Positions 41,963 to 51,600 of a stretch of DNA of 64,000 bases are shown in pieces; position 1 is the stretch's first letter, and each line of letters opens with the position of its first letter. Under the pieces are notes generated by a model that was not told where the DNA came from, searched no databases, and saw only the letters and a list, made by a program, of their open reading frames with translations. A program made the translations under genes and the position numbers. The stretch covers positions 62,001 to 126,000 of IMG/VR virus record IMGVR_UViG_3300036770_008442; one strand, 5' to 3'. Origin of the DNA: a virus.

Positions 41963-42766
41963 TCATTCAGATATATCGAAAATATCAAATTCCTCCCGAT
42001 TATGCTCAAGATAAACTTTCAGTCTATCTCTTAGATCTTTTACTGGATAAATCTTTGGTAATCCAGATGGTCCAATGTGACATAGAAACCCACCGTCTGT
42101 TTGGATCCCTGCTTCTTCCTCAATAATTAATCTATAGAGACTAATTTGGATTGAATATTCGTTATGGGAATTTTCATATAAATCACTAAAGGGGTGTAAC
42201 AATTTTTTATATCTTCCCTTATGATGTTTATCATCTTTAAATTCCTTGTTTGTTTTCCAGTCACCAATCAGGAAAAGAACCTTGTTCTGTTTTTGATCAA
42301 ACATTAAAAAAGGCTGATCGACAGTTCCTGCAAGTCTCCATTTTTTAGAAAAAACTTTGAGTTCGGATTCTAGAGGAATCAAATTTTTAAATTTGGATTC
42401 ATAGATAGTCATAAACTTTTCTATTCTATCTTTTAAATCTGGACTATCGGGAATTTCCGGATTCAGTCCACTCCAAAAATCTTCAATCCATTTATGGACA
42501 GCTGTTCCTAAAAAATTAGCATCATCCGTTTTATCCTGCCATTCTTTTTTTACAACCTCTGCATCTACTCCTCTCTCTGCTGCTTTCTTTTGAGACCAGT
42601 ATTCTCGATCAAAGGGAACCTTAAATTTTTTTAGAAATGTAGTAACAGAATCATACTTAACCCCACTAAAATGATAGGTGTGATTAGATTCATTAAAAAC
42701 AAAATTTGGATTTTTAAAAAAATCCAGTTTCGATTGATAATCTTTTTTAATTTTAGATAAATCCAT
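41963..42766 (-). CDS. PD-(D/E)XK nuclease, RecB-like
   Basis: 267 residues. The motif order is that of stand-alone RecB/Cas4-like nucleases: FLGTAVHKWIEDFW (the GxxxH helix), ELKVFSKKWRLAGTVDQPF (E...GxxD), VLFLIGDWKTNKEF (the D-W-K catalytic core) and EYSIQISLYRLIIEEE (QxxxY). These residues form the metal-dependent nuclease site. Possible roles are recombination, repair or host DNA degradation. It is in a unit with an ECF-like sigma factor and dCMP deaminase, and starts four bases after the preceding gene. Confidence 0.85.
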   Translation of the reverse strand: MDLSKIKKDYQSKLDFFKNPNFVFNESNHTYHFSGVKYDSVTTFLKKFKVPFDREYWSQKKAAERGVDAEVVKKEWQDKTDDANFLGTAVHKWIEDFWSGLNPEIPDSPDLKDRIEKFMTIYESKFKNLIPLESELKVFSKKWRLAGTVDQPFLMFDQKQNKVLFLIGDWKTNKEFKDDKHHKGRYKKLLHPFSDLYENSHNEYSIQISLYRLIIEEEAGIQTDGGFLCHIGPSGLPKIYPVKDLRDRLKVYLEHNREEFDIFDISE

Positions 42767-42770
42767 TCGA

Positions 42771-43220
42771 TTAAAACAGGACCTTGATTGAGTCCCAATT
42801 GTAAATTATAAGAATCGTAACAAAAATCTCTATCATAATTCTGGCTATCCAGATCCATGATAAATGTCTAAAAAAATAGTAATAGATAACCAGATAAGAG
42901 TCACCGTTTGTTTCCTCAATCGGCTTCAAAATTGGTGTCAGAATTTCCTGAAGATTTAATTGAGTGAGATATTCATTTACGGGCTTTATCTCCTCAAACA
43001 CAAATGCAGGTCTAGCATCAGGTGGAAAATCCCGAGACATTGTAACCTCAGGTGGTAAATTTACTACGGTGTAAATTCTTCCTATCCAATCATATCTTAA
43101 CCTTAAACGAGTCCAATATGGAGAATTCTGGGATTCTTTTTTAATCAGGGATCTGTAATCCAGATAGACTTTGAGTTCTTTTAATACTTGGAATATTCTC
43201 AGGAAAGCAAAAATTCTCAT
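42771..43220 (-). CDS. Hypothetical C-terminally membrane-anchored protein (149 aa)
   Basis: 149 residues, starting at an ATG that overlaps the sigma-factor stop by four bases. A soluble N-terminal ~110 residues (RIYTVVNLPPEVTMSRDFPP, then a polar stretch) is followed by aromatic YLVIYYYFFRHLSWIWIARI and a hydrophobic C-terminal helix (EIFVTILIIYNW), suggesting a tail anchor. No known motif. Translational coupling to the sigma factor may indicate shared timing rather than function. Confidence 0.65.
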   Translation of the reverse strand: MRIFAFLRIFQVLKELKVYLDYRSLIKKESQNSPYWTRLRLRYDWIGRIYTVVNLPPEVTMSRDFPPDARPAFVFEEIKPVNEYLTQLNLQEILTPILKPIEETNGDSYLVIYYYFFRHLSWIWIARIMIEIFVTILIIYNWDSIKVLF

Positions 43221-43837
43221 TTATTTTTGTTTTGTTTTTTCTCGAGATCCTCCATTTTCTTTCTAATTTTAGTTCTCGCTCTTCGTATCCTTGTAGCAAT
43301 GGATCTCTTTTTAATTCCATACTTATCCGCAATATCCTTGTACTTCATTCCGTGTATCTCCCGATCTATCATGATATCCCGATAGAGAATAGGTAAATCA
43401 CGAATTTCATCAATCACCTGCTCATAAACATCGTCAATATCAGATTCATTCGATAAAAATTCCCATAGAGGATCTTTCTCTATGTCATAAGAAGGGTTTA
43501 TTTCTTCGAATTTAGCAGATACATATTCAATTTCTTCAGACCCGTGTGAAACATATCTGCTTCTGCTTTTAAGCAACAGAAGAGACTCATTTCGAGCAAT
43601 ATTATAGCACCAGGTTGAAAAATTGCCTCTTTCTGTATCGTATTGATCAATCTTTGTCCAAACCTTGGACATAGCATTCATAAAAGCATCCTGGGCAAGT
43701 TCAAAATCCTTCAAGATTGTATAGCAATGGTTCAAAACACCAGGCTTTACTCTCTCATAAAGCGGATTAAATTCCCGCTGCTCTCTTGTTCTAATGAACT
43801 CCTCCGCTAAAACCTGGATATTTTTTTCTTTTGCCAT
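43217..43837 (-). CDS. ECF-like sigma-70 family factor
   Basis: 206 residues. Region 2 covers residues ~40-95: LKDFELAQDAFMNAMSKVWT, then GNFSTWCYNIARNESLLLLK, the classic ECF sigma2 pattern (W...NIARN). Region 4 covers ~145-195: LPILYRDIMIDREIHGMKYK, then KRSIATRIRRARTKIRKK, a helix-turn-helix of sigma4 type. It is distinct from the gp55-like factor at 35.7 kb, so the phage encodes two sigma-like proteins. It may direct a middle or host-promoter class. It overlaps the next gene by four bases. Confidence 0.88.
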   Translation of the reverse strand: MAKEKNIQVLAEEFIRTREQREFNPLYERVKPGVLNHCYTILKDFELAQDAFMNAMSKVWTKIDQYDTERGNFSTWCYNIARNESLLLLKSRSRYVSHGSEEIEYVSAKFEEINPSYDIEKDPLWEFLSNESDIDDVYEQVIDEIRDLPILYRDIMIDREIHGMKYKDIADKYGIKKRSIATRIRRARTKIRKKMEDLEKKQNKNK

Positions 43838-43852
43838 TTTGTACTTCCTATT

Positions 43853-44419
43853 TTAATTCTTGAGCCTTATTATTTGAATTCCTGCTTGGAATAAAAAGGC
43901 TAGAGAATCCGTCTTTCTATATAAATCACGAAAGACAAGTTTTTTTATTCCCGATTGTATTATGAGCTTAGAACACTCAAAGCAAGGGGAAACGGTAACA
44001 TACAAGGTTGAATTATCCGAACTTTGGGTGCTTCTAGCAAGTTTAGTAATAGCATTTGCCTCCGCGTGAAGCACGTGCGGAAGTGTTATGTTATTTTCAT
44101 CCTCGCAATCGTTTGGAAATCCAGAAGGAGACCCATTATATCCATCGGATATAATCATTTTGTTCTTTACAATTAAACTCCCAACCTGCATTCTTTTACA
44201 ATGAGAATTTTTAGACCAAACATGAGACATCTCCAAATAGATAATGTCACTTTTTTTATCCTTCAAAGAATATGTTGTTTCGTCTATTTCCTGTAAATCA
44301 GGCCTAAAAACAAAAATTTCATCCTGAGATGGATTTGCGATCCAAGACATTTCCGAATATTTATTCAAACCTGAAAAAAAAGCACTAGATTGGATCCTTA
44401 GAAGATTGGGACTAGACAT
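43853..44419 (-). CDS. cd: dCMP deaminase (zinc-dependent)
   Basis: 188 residues. The cytidine/deoxycytidylate deaminase zinc motif is present: HAEAN with H118 and E120 and SPCFECSKL with C146/C149. The substrate-loop-like DGYNGSPSGFPND at 92-104 is typical of dCMP deaminases. Residues 1-56 form an extension upstream of the usual start of the domain. T4 Cd converts dCMP to dUMP for thymidylate synthesis; thymidylate synthase is not in this window. It is upstream of the ECF sigma factor by 15 bases. Confidence 0.9.
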   Translation of the reverse strand: MSSPNLLRIQSSAFFSGLNKYSEMSWIANPSQDEIFVFRPDLQEIDETTYSLKDKKSDIIYLEMSHVWSKNSHCKRMQVGSLIVKNKMIISDGYNGSPSGFPNDCEDENNITLPHVLHAEANAITKLARSTQSSDNSTLYVTVSPCFECSKLIIQSGIKKLVFRDLYRKTDSLAFLFQAGIQIIRLKN

Positions 44420-44503
44420 AAAGGTGGTTATGTGTGAATTACTACTTGCCTATTCAAATATAAAGGATAGGGACGGATAAAAAAAATGAATGAGTATGAA
44501 AAT

Positions 44504-46147
44504 TTAAAACTGATTCGAGTACGGACGATATGGGTCTTCTTTAGATGCACTCATAGGACCATTTAAGACATTGAATATACCAGATAAAAGAAATTTTATT
44601 TGCTTCAGGTCATCAGTGTATACTACGTTTTCCTCTGATGATTGGTTTTTTATTTCTTTCTTATTTTTACCAGGATTACCTGTCATCGAATCTGAAGATT
44701 TCAGAGTCGTACTAGATTGGGTAATTTCAGCAGTAGAAGGTTTGGGCATTGATTTTTCCTGTGTTTCCGATGAATTTACTTCTTCTCTTCTCTGAGGATT
44801 TAAAGAACCTAAAAAATTGGTTTCTTTCTTCATCTCAACCCTATCCAAAGCTCTAGATACAGATTCCTCCAATTTTTCCTTTCCTTTTAAAATAGATTCT
44901 CTAAGATTAGGAGCAGATTCAGAGATCTTGCCGACTACTTTTTCCATCATGGATAAATTATCACCCCCCTTCAGATCCTTATTTGAAGATGTATTATCCA
45001 AAAAGTCGGGGGATTCTTCCACAAAAACATCAGATTCCCCAGTAGCAGAAATTTTAGAAACAGGATTGGAAAGTCTCTGCAGGTTCTCTAATGAAAAATT
45101 GTTCGGAGATGAATTAGATATTCTAAATCGATCAAGTTCTTCTTTTAGATAAGAAGGTTCTTCTACCAAACCTTCTTTCTCCGAAGCTCCCAATTTCTTC
45201 ACATATTCCATAAATTGGCCAGCCAGGTTCTGGTCCTCAGTCAGGTTAGATAAAGATTCAGAAATCTGCTTTATTAAAGGGTCCGATTGATCTACAGCGA
45301 GTTGTCCGATGTCAATAGAATTACTTAAATCTCGATTCCGGACTAATCCTGGGGATTCTTTAGAAAGAACTAAGGGATTATTAAGATCTAGTAGTTGATT
45401 TAAATTTTTAGAATTTTCCTCCTGGGTTGGGGATATTTTATTCTTTAGATCGAAGGAAGCTCCATCAACAATAGCCTGGCTATTTTCAGGATTCCCAATA
45501 AGATCAGGGATCTTACCTGAATTATTTTTTTCAGAAATACCTAAAAGCGCCTCTTCCAATTTTCTCTGTTCAATTTCTCTTTGTTCAAAACTGTTCTGAA
45601 TATTTCCTAAAATTTCCTCGGTTCTTTTTTCCTCTCTTGGAATTGGGGATTCCAAATCAGGATTTGTGGTGATAACATTACTTAGATTTGATTGGACCAG
45701 TTTCTGTGGAGTTTCTCTTTCAGGAATAGGTAATTTAGATCCCTTGATAATTTTCGGGGGAGATTCAGAAACTAGGTTTTCCATCGTCCTGTTTTCTGAA
45801 TTTTTATTTTCAAAAAGATCTATAGCCTTCGAAAATTCATTCATAGAATCCTTAAAAAATTTAGACACATCAAGAGGAGATTTTTTATTAGTATCCCGAT
45901 CCATATTGTCTAATTTTTTCGAGATGGAATCAGTAAATTCTCGAAACAATTCCTTCTGATTTTTGGATTCTATGTTAACCCTGTCATCATCAATTCCTTT
46001 TTTTTTCTTCTTTTCATCTTTCGCTGAATTTTTTTCAATCCTATCAACCTTTGAACTGTTATCTCGAAGTTCTTTATAAAAGATATCCATATTTTTATTT
46101 AGAAGAAGCATTTCCTCTAAAATTTTATTGGTATCTTTTCTGGTCAT
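44504..46147 (-). CDS. Long low-complexity, mostly disordered protein (547 aa)
   Basis: 547 residues with an N-terminal helix (MTRKDTNKILEEMLLLNKNM), then largely Ser/Asn/Glu/Lys low-complexity sequence with short helices, and a C-terminal SFxx-like helix (KQIKFLLSGIFNVLNGPMSA). No catalytic motif. It follows the hub protein genes and a GATATATA promoter lies 19 bases upstream. It may be a structural or assembly factor, for example a tail-related or scaffold protein, but at 547 residues it is too short and uneven to call a tape measure. Confidence 0.6.
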   Translation of the reverse strand: MTRKDTNKILEEMLLLNKNMDIFYKELRDNSSKVDRIEKNSAKDEKKKKKGIDDDRVNIESKNQKELFREFTDSISKKLDNMDRDTNKKSPLDVSKFFKDSMNEFSKAIDLFENKNSENRTMENLVSESPPKIIKGSKLPIPERETPQKLVQSNLSNVITTNPDLESPIPREEKRTEEILGNIQNSFEQREIEQRKLEEALLGISEKNNSGKIPDLIGNPENSQAIVDGASFDLKNKISPTQEENSKNLNQLLDLNNPLVLSKESPGLVRNRDLSNSIDIGQLAVDQSDPLIKQISESLSNLTEDQNLAGQFMEYVKKLGASEKEGLVEEPSYLKEELDRFRISNSSPNNFSLENLQRLSNPVSKISATGESDVFVEESPDFLDNTSSNKDLKGGDNLSMMEKVVGKISESAPNLRESILKGKEKLEESVSRALDRVEMKKETNFLGSLNPQRREEVNSSETQEKSMPKPSTAEITQSSTTLKSSDSMTGNPGKNKKEIKNQSSEENVVYTDDLKQIKFLLSGIFNVLNGPMSASKEDPYRPYSNQF

Positions 46148-46165
46148 TTTATGGAATTATTTTTT

Positions 46166-46173
46166 TATATATC
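46166..46173 (-). promoter_or_regulatory. Late-promoter-like GATATATA motif
   Basis: The minus strand reads TTCCCGATATATAAAAAA, 19 bases before the ATG at 46147, in the short gap after the gp51-like gene. Confidence 0.6.
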
Positions 46174-46184
46174 GGGAATAAAAA

Positions 46185-46445
46185 TCATCGATTAGAGAAA
46201 TTAAAAAGCTCGGTTTTTCCAGATTCATTAAGAGATTTCTTATTTTCTTTCTCTATAAAAATATTAAGTTTCTCTATCCAAATCTGATATTCATAAAAAG
46301 GAATGGATTCAATCCATTCGGGATTAACCTCGTGTTCTTTCCAAAGTCTAAATTTTAGTTCAAAATAATTCTCCAAAGATATCTGAAATAACGAAAAGAG
46401 ATCTGAACCCTCCGGGAAAGTAAATAGGAGCAGTGATCTCCCCAT
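46185..46445 (-). CDS. 51: Baseplate hub assembly protein (gp51-like), start uncertain
   Basis: Up to 86 residues from the ATG at 46445, but that start overlaps the gp26-like gene by 86 bases. A TTG at 46376 (residues LENYFELKFRLWKE onward) would give a ~64-residue protein with a small overlap and fits better. The C-terminal sequence with LENYFELKFRLWKEHEVNPE and IPFYEYQIWIEKLNIFIE resembles the small gp51/gp28-type hub assembly proteins that follow gp26 in T4-like phages. The identification rests on position and on a weak aromatic/Glu pattern. Confidence 0.55.
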   Translation of the reverse strand: MGRSLLLFTFPEGSDLFSLFQISLENYFELKFRLWKEHEVNPEWIESIPFYEYQIWIEKLNIFIEKENKKSLNESGKTELFNFSNR

Positions 46446-47376
46446 CACTGCATTTATCGCATTTTAATTCTACATTTAGTTTTGTTCCAATCCGGATCTT
46501 CTCTGTCAATTGAAAATAAGCAGAAAACTCCTCCTTGCTCCAATTATTAGACTCGATCATGGCCTCTCTAATTTTTTTATCATCCAGATCCCTCCAATCG
46601 TGAAAATAAAAGGGAGCTATTTTCACAAAACTCTCATCTACTGGAATATTCTGTTTAACTTGTTTTCTGACCCAATCTGTAATGATTTTAGAAACACCAA
46701 TGGAAGGGATAGACATTCTAATAGTTTTTCCACTTCTCTTAATTCTAAAAACAAATCTCCTTTCCTCAGACGAATAAAATTTCATGAGGTTTGGATCTAT
46801 TTCATAATTACTCAGAACGCCGGTTCTTAATTCTATTGCTTCTATCCCCGGACATGCTTCATTCGAACATTTTTTCTTTGGTGTTATGATAATTCTATTT
46901 TCTCCCTTTACGAAAGTAAGATCCCGAATTGCCATAATAATAAAAAATCTATCCTCCTGTTTAAGATCCCGATATGTGACAACACCAAAGGATCCAAATT
47001 TTATCCGGGAGCATGAGTCTAAAATCAAGTTCAGTTTCTCGTCAAGATCTAGCATATCTCCTTCATCAATCATCGAAAATAGACGGATCTCCTTGACCTC
47101 TGCAGGTCTAATAGCTATTTGGGTTTCTAATGGATAAAAAAGTCCTCTGGATGGAAGAATACCCACAGGTAAATTTTTCCATCCTAAATCCACAATTCCT
47201 GGAGAATTAGATTTCGTAAAATCCTCCTCCGGTATAGAATTCTTTTTATCAGTTACAAGCTGATCCGGATCGGGTGGCAGATCTGTAACCGGCGCATCAG
47301 TCACATCATCAAACTGGATCCCACCGGAAATTTCTTTTTGTTTTAAAATGTCTTCAGGAGACAAAAAATTATCCAT
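46360..47376 (-). CDS. 26: Baseplate hub subunit (T4 gp26-like)
   Basis: 338 residues. The N-terminal ~65 residues are disordered. Then LPVGILPSRGLFYPLETQIA and IRPAEVKEIRLFSMIDEGDM form the T4 baseplate gp26 signature (LPS-x-G-x-x-YP ... IRP-x-x-V-x-E). TYRDLKQEDRFFIIMAIRDL and a cysteine pair CSNEAC at ~167-172 with a second pair CDKC near 310 may bind zinc. The gene lies between the tail tube and gp51-like genes. It would be part of the central hub of the baseplate. The start is 65 bases after the tail tube gene with a promoter-like hairpin in between. Confidence 0.75.
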   Translation of the reverse strand: MDNFLSPEDILKQKEISGGIQFDDVTDAPVTDLPPDPDQLVTDKKNSIPEEDFTKSNSPGIVDLGWKNLPVGILPSRGLFYPLETQIAIRPAEVKEIRLFSMIDEGDMLDLDEKLNLILDSCSRIKFGSFGVVTYRDLKQEDRFFIIMAIRDLTFVKGENRIIITPKKKCSNEACPGIEAIELRTGVLSNYEIDPNLMKFYSSEERRFVFRIKRSGKTIRMSIPSIGVSKIITDWVRKQVKQNIPVDESFVKIAPFYFHDWRDLDDKKIREAMIESNNWSKEEFSAYFQLTEKIRIGTKLNVELKCDKCSDGEITAPIYFPGGFRSLFVISDIFGELF

Positions 47377-47378
47377 AT

Positions 47379-47410
47379 TGACTTTTTTCTATTATATAAC
47401 AGAAAAGTCA
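47379..47410 (-). promoter_or_regulatory. Inverted repeat flanking a promoter-like TTATATAATAG
   Basis: TGACTTTT (47379-47386) and AAAAGTCA (47403-47410) are perfect 8-bp complements. On the minus strand the intervening sequence is GTTATATAATAG, a variant of the AT-rich promoter core, 14 bases before the gp26-like start at 47376. The layout repeats that at 21920-21959. Confidence 0.45.
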
Positions 47411-47441
47411 TATTTCTCCAAAAAATCAAGAAATATTAGAA

Positions 47442-48020
47442 TCAGAGGAAAAGATCCTGCCAATAATCAGATTTCCAAGTTGTTTCCAAAGTGTAAATGG
47501 AATCACCAGCATCGTAGCTTAGTCCCATGGAATTGATTGCCTCCACTGGAAAACAATTATTCAGATTTACCCTTCTGAAAACATCTCCTTGTTTATTAAA
47601 AATAGAAATTATCATAGATCCAACATAATCCCTTTTTAATCCCATGGCTCCCGTCAAGGGATTGTAAATAAGATCAGACCATTGGCGTAGAATCTTATAA
47701 ACAGTCATGGAATTATTCTCATTTAAATTTACCTCAAAGGACACGTTGAATTGAACATCAGAAGTTGAGGGTTCACCTCCTGAATACCTTCTTTCTGCGA
47801 ATTTGTAAAACTGGGTAACGGGAGCGTTGGGCTGAAGATCAATCTGAAGGGCGCTGATGTTTTTAACCTGCTGGGTTAAAATGCCTTCTCCATTAAAAGT
47901 CACATTAGCTTCAGTTATAGCAGCTGGAGGATTAATTAAAACCTCGAACTGGTTTAAGAATACAGGTTCGTAATTATTCCTGGCTGCTTTTGAATTATTA
48001 AAATGAGGTAAACCTGCCAT
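47442..48020 (-). CDS. 19: Tail tube protein, copy 2 (T4 gp19-like)
   Basis: 192 residues. The N-terminal FEV (NQFEVLINPPAAITEA) strand, the RQWSDLIYNPLTGAMGLKRD segment and the C-terminal YTLETTWKSDYWQDLFL strand are those of the gp19/gp18-tube fold. T4 gp19 has 163 residues. It is clearly related to the adjacent copy (same RQW-x-DLIYNPLTGA core and the same YWQDLFL C-terminus). Two tube genes in tandem are unusual. One may form the tube and the other a baseplate-proximal or terminal ring (as gp54 does in T4). Confidence 0.85.
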   Translation of the reverse strand: MAGLPHFNNSKAARNNYEPVFLNQFEVLINPPAAITEANVTFNGEGILTQQVKNISALQIDLQPNAPVTQFYKFAERRYSGGEPSTSDVQFNVSFEVNLNENNSMTVYKILRQWSDLIYNPLTGAMGLKRDYVGSMIISIFNKQGDVFRRVNLNNCFPVEAINSMGLSYDAGDSIYTLETTWKSDYWQDLFL

Positions 48021-48035
48021 TTAAAAGAATTTTTT

Positions 48036-48590
48036 TTAGAGAAATAGATCTTGCCAATAATCAACCGCCCAAGTCATGTTTATCTCGTATAAGTTAGTAC
48101 CATTCACATAATCGAGTTCCATGGGATCAATAGCTTTTAAAGGAAAACAGTCTTTACAAGTTATTCTCCTAAAAACATTACCGTTTTTGTTGAAAACTGA
48201 AATTATAATGGTTCCTGTATAGTCTGCTTTGACCCCCTGAGCTCCTGTTAAAGGATTATAAATCAAATCTGTCCATTGTCTGAGGGTTTTAAACACATAC
48301 ATAGAATTTGCATCATCCAGATTAACAGTGAATTTAAGAGCAAGGTCTAATGTTGTAGTGTCAGGTTTACCACCTGCATAATTTCTTTTAGCAAACTTAT
48401 ATTTTTGAGCAACAAATCCTGGGTTTTTATCAACATCAAGACCACCAACAGACACCACATGTTCTAATAGAATAGGGCCTCCTGCAACAGCAGCAGGTGG
48501 TACAACATTCACCTCAAACTGATTGAGATAAACAGGCTCAAATTTATTGATCGAATTCAGTGAATTTTGATAATGTGATAATCCAGCCAT
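48036..48590 (-). CDS. 19: Tail tube protein, copy 1 (T4 gp19-like)
   Basis: 184 residues with NKFEPVYLNQFEVNVVPPAA, RQWTDLIYNPLTGAQGVKAD and the C-terminal YEINMTWAVDYWQDLFL, as in its neighbour. The fold and size match gp19. It is 15 bases upstream of copy 2 and 48 bases after the sheath gene, which carries AT-rich ATAAATATAAA upstream of it. In contractile-tail phages the tube polymerises inside the gp18 sheath. The two copies differ mainly in loops, consistent with divergence after duplication. Confidence 0.88.
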   Translation of the reverse strand: MAGLSHYQNSLNSINKFEPVYLNQFEVNVVPPAAVAGGPILLEHVVSVGGLDVDKNPGFVAQKYKFAKRNYAGGKPDTTTLDLALKFTVNLDDANSMYVFKTLRQWTDLIYNPLTGAQGVKADYTGTIIISVFNKNGNVFRRITCKDCFPLKAIDPMELDYVNGTNLYEINMTWAVDYWQDLFL

Positions 48591-48638
48591 TTAATGATTT
48601 TGATTTTTATATTTATCTAATTATCTCAATTTTTCAAA

Positions 48639-51600
48639 TTATACAAACTGAATAAATCCACCCGAAGAAATACCTCCAGTTCTAGTAACAGTAACTCTAT
48701 TAATAAATTTCTGGATACCTCTTGCGGGTTCTATGATAACGTCGATAATACCAATATTTTGGTCTATGATAGCAGGGGTATTATTAGAAGAATCCATAAT
48801 AACCTGGTAAGCATAAATGCCACCTCCTGCTCTTACACCATCTAAATAATTATCTACCAGAGTTTTAATTTCTAGTCTGATTGAATCCTCGTTGAAATCA
48901 AAGAGATAGTTAGCAAGGATTTCTTCAACATCAGATTCTAAGCTAATTAAAAGATCCCTGACGTGAACTAGATTAAACGCAGAATTTACTGTTTGGTATG
49001 CTGTCTGGTTTCCAAATATAACTACTCCGATTCCTCTCTTTTTAATTAAGGGGTTAAGACCCACTGGCTCGAGCCAACCTCTATCTGAATCGGTAAAATC
49101 ATATTCAACTCCAACGAGGTTGGTGGCAGATATAATTCCTCTTTTTTGACCGGCAATAATATTGTAAGGTTCACCATTTGAAAATTTTCGAACAAAATTA
49201 TTGGAAATGTATGCAGCCGGAGGAACATTAATATTCTTGTTGTTCTCTCTAATCGTTAAATATGGTGTATAGAAAGCTGCAAATTTAGCTCCCTGATCCT
49301 CAGTCGGTAAAGAGAATGTATAAGAAGGATTAAGCGATAAATTTCCGCCCTCTGAGATGTACTGAGCTTGTAAAGACGGTGCTGGATTAGCTGGGGTTGG
49401 AGCATTTGTAAATCTAGGATCAGTCGAAGATCTAAACTGAGCCATTGAGGGGGCATTAATCAGGGCCAAAGCCTTCTGCCTCATCATAGCCAATTTACTC
49501 AATTGATATTTAGAATTGGGTAGGATTTGACCACTGAAGGTATCCACAATATATCTAAAGCTTATAACATCCTTAGTTGCCAAAGTTGCAGCTATATTGG
49601 TGTCATACATAACGTCCAGAATCTCAGAAACTCTAGCATCAGTTCCATTAGGTCTATGAGAATCCTTCATTGTAAATCCGTTGAGGTAAGTGAAATCAAA
49701 GGATCTGGTAAACTGGGGGATAGACTTGAATTTCTGAACTTGGAGAGGACTACCAGCATAATAGAGAACCGGTCGAGCAGTAGTAACTTTAACTATTCCT
49801 GCAGTTGAGGTTTGAGCTACTGATGTGACTTTGGTCAATCTGCCCTGACGATTTGCTCCTTCAGTTTCACAAATATCCAAATCTGTCGATACTAAAAGAT
49901 CTCCAACAGAAATAGGAGAAGATGGAGAGGATGATATAGTGAAATTAGTTGGGTCAATTTTAGTAACAACACTGACGTATTGATTAATCGATCCAACAGA
50001 AGAAACTATGTCAGTTTTTCCAGCAGAAACTGTATTACCTATATTATCAGAAGCGTAAACACTACCAAAAGCTGGGTAGTCCTCCAATTGCGATGGATTT
50101 TGTCTAGCTTCATTATTGAATGCTCTTGCATAAGAGATGTTGTATTGATCTCTATCTACAGTATTTTGATAGGTGATATAATTAATACTGGTTCCAGTAT
50201 CATTTAGCCAGAGCTGATCCCCATCGGCAAGTTCACCATATAAGAGATCCTGATAGAAAGGAGTTTCAATCTGTCCAATTAAAGCATTGGAAGCAGTTCC
50301 ACCTGTGACAGAGGCCACACTGACAATATCTAAATAATCAGAAGCTACTATTTGGAAATATCCAGGATTAACATCTCCGGTTGCTCCGTCTAAATCAGCA
50401 TAAGGTTCAACTGAAATGCCCTGAGCTGAATAAGAGGGAGTATCTAAAGGATGAGAGAAAGTTAGAAGAACGTTTCCTCCAGTTTCAATAGCTCCAGATA
50501 TTTTAAGTTTAACCAGATCATTTTCAGAAAACTGATTAATCACAGTTCCAGTTAATCCAACGATTCCTGTCAGTTTACCAATAATATATGGTTGGGATGT
50601 AGCTGTCGGTGTTGCAAATTCAACAAGTGATTGTTTTTGAACCGATGTTAAAGTACCGGAAGAAGAGGTGACGATATAATGAAGTCCCCCGTATTTCAAG
50701 GCCGGGTCATAAGAATCAAAATTAGAAGTAGCAATACCAGCAGTAGCTCCACCAGAGTAAAGGGTAAACAAAGATCCAGTTTTAATAGAAGCTGTAGCTC
50801 CGGTGGCACTATCTGTTATTGTATTAACATTCTGAGAATATAGATAATCTGCCAACAAGTTTTGATCATAACTTAGAAAGTTCAATCGGGCATCAACTAG
50901 ATCTCTATCCGAAGTTAATTCATCGATTAGGTGATTCCCTACCAAATCAATCTTGTATGGATTGCTACAAATATTATCCAAAGCCTGCTCATCAACAGCA
51001 CAGAAGAGTCCAGTTGATGGGGTATTATTATTAATCAGGGTTTGGATGTATTGGTTATTCCCATTGAGATCGACAAAATCAGGAATTAAACATCCGGTTT
51101 GATTAACCACTATATTGACATCAGGCTGGGATAAAAAGCTAACAATCTGACTTTTGATGAAACCATTTCTGGTAAAATAAGAGCTCCATCTTGGATCCAA
51201 TGAAAGTGTTTCATAATCCGTCCAATCTCCAGAAACTGCAATAACGTCTATGAAATAGTCAGAAATATAATCATATGGATGCATAAAACTTGGAACGTTA
51301 TCAGCTCCATACCAATCAACAGCAAAAACATCGAATCCCTGTAAAGGTGGAGTTGCATCCGTTGATTTTCTCACAATAACACTCATGGATTCTTTTCCAA
51401 GATTCACAAGGTTAAAGATTCTACCGGTGTCTACAGATGACATGGTAGCCAAGAAATATTCAGGGTCTGCAAACCAAAATCTCTCCTTATTAAAAAATGA
51501 AGAGTAAAGTCTAGATGTTAAAACGCCATTGGATTGTTCTGTATCTACAGAATATCCAAAATAATTGACAACGTCTGCTGTTGAGCTATCGATGTCATTA

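Noticed and set aside
44504-46147. Tape measure protein
   Set aside because: Low complexity and too short (547 aa); tape measures in such phages are much longer and helical.
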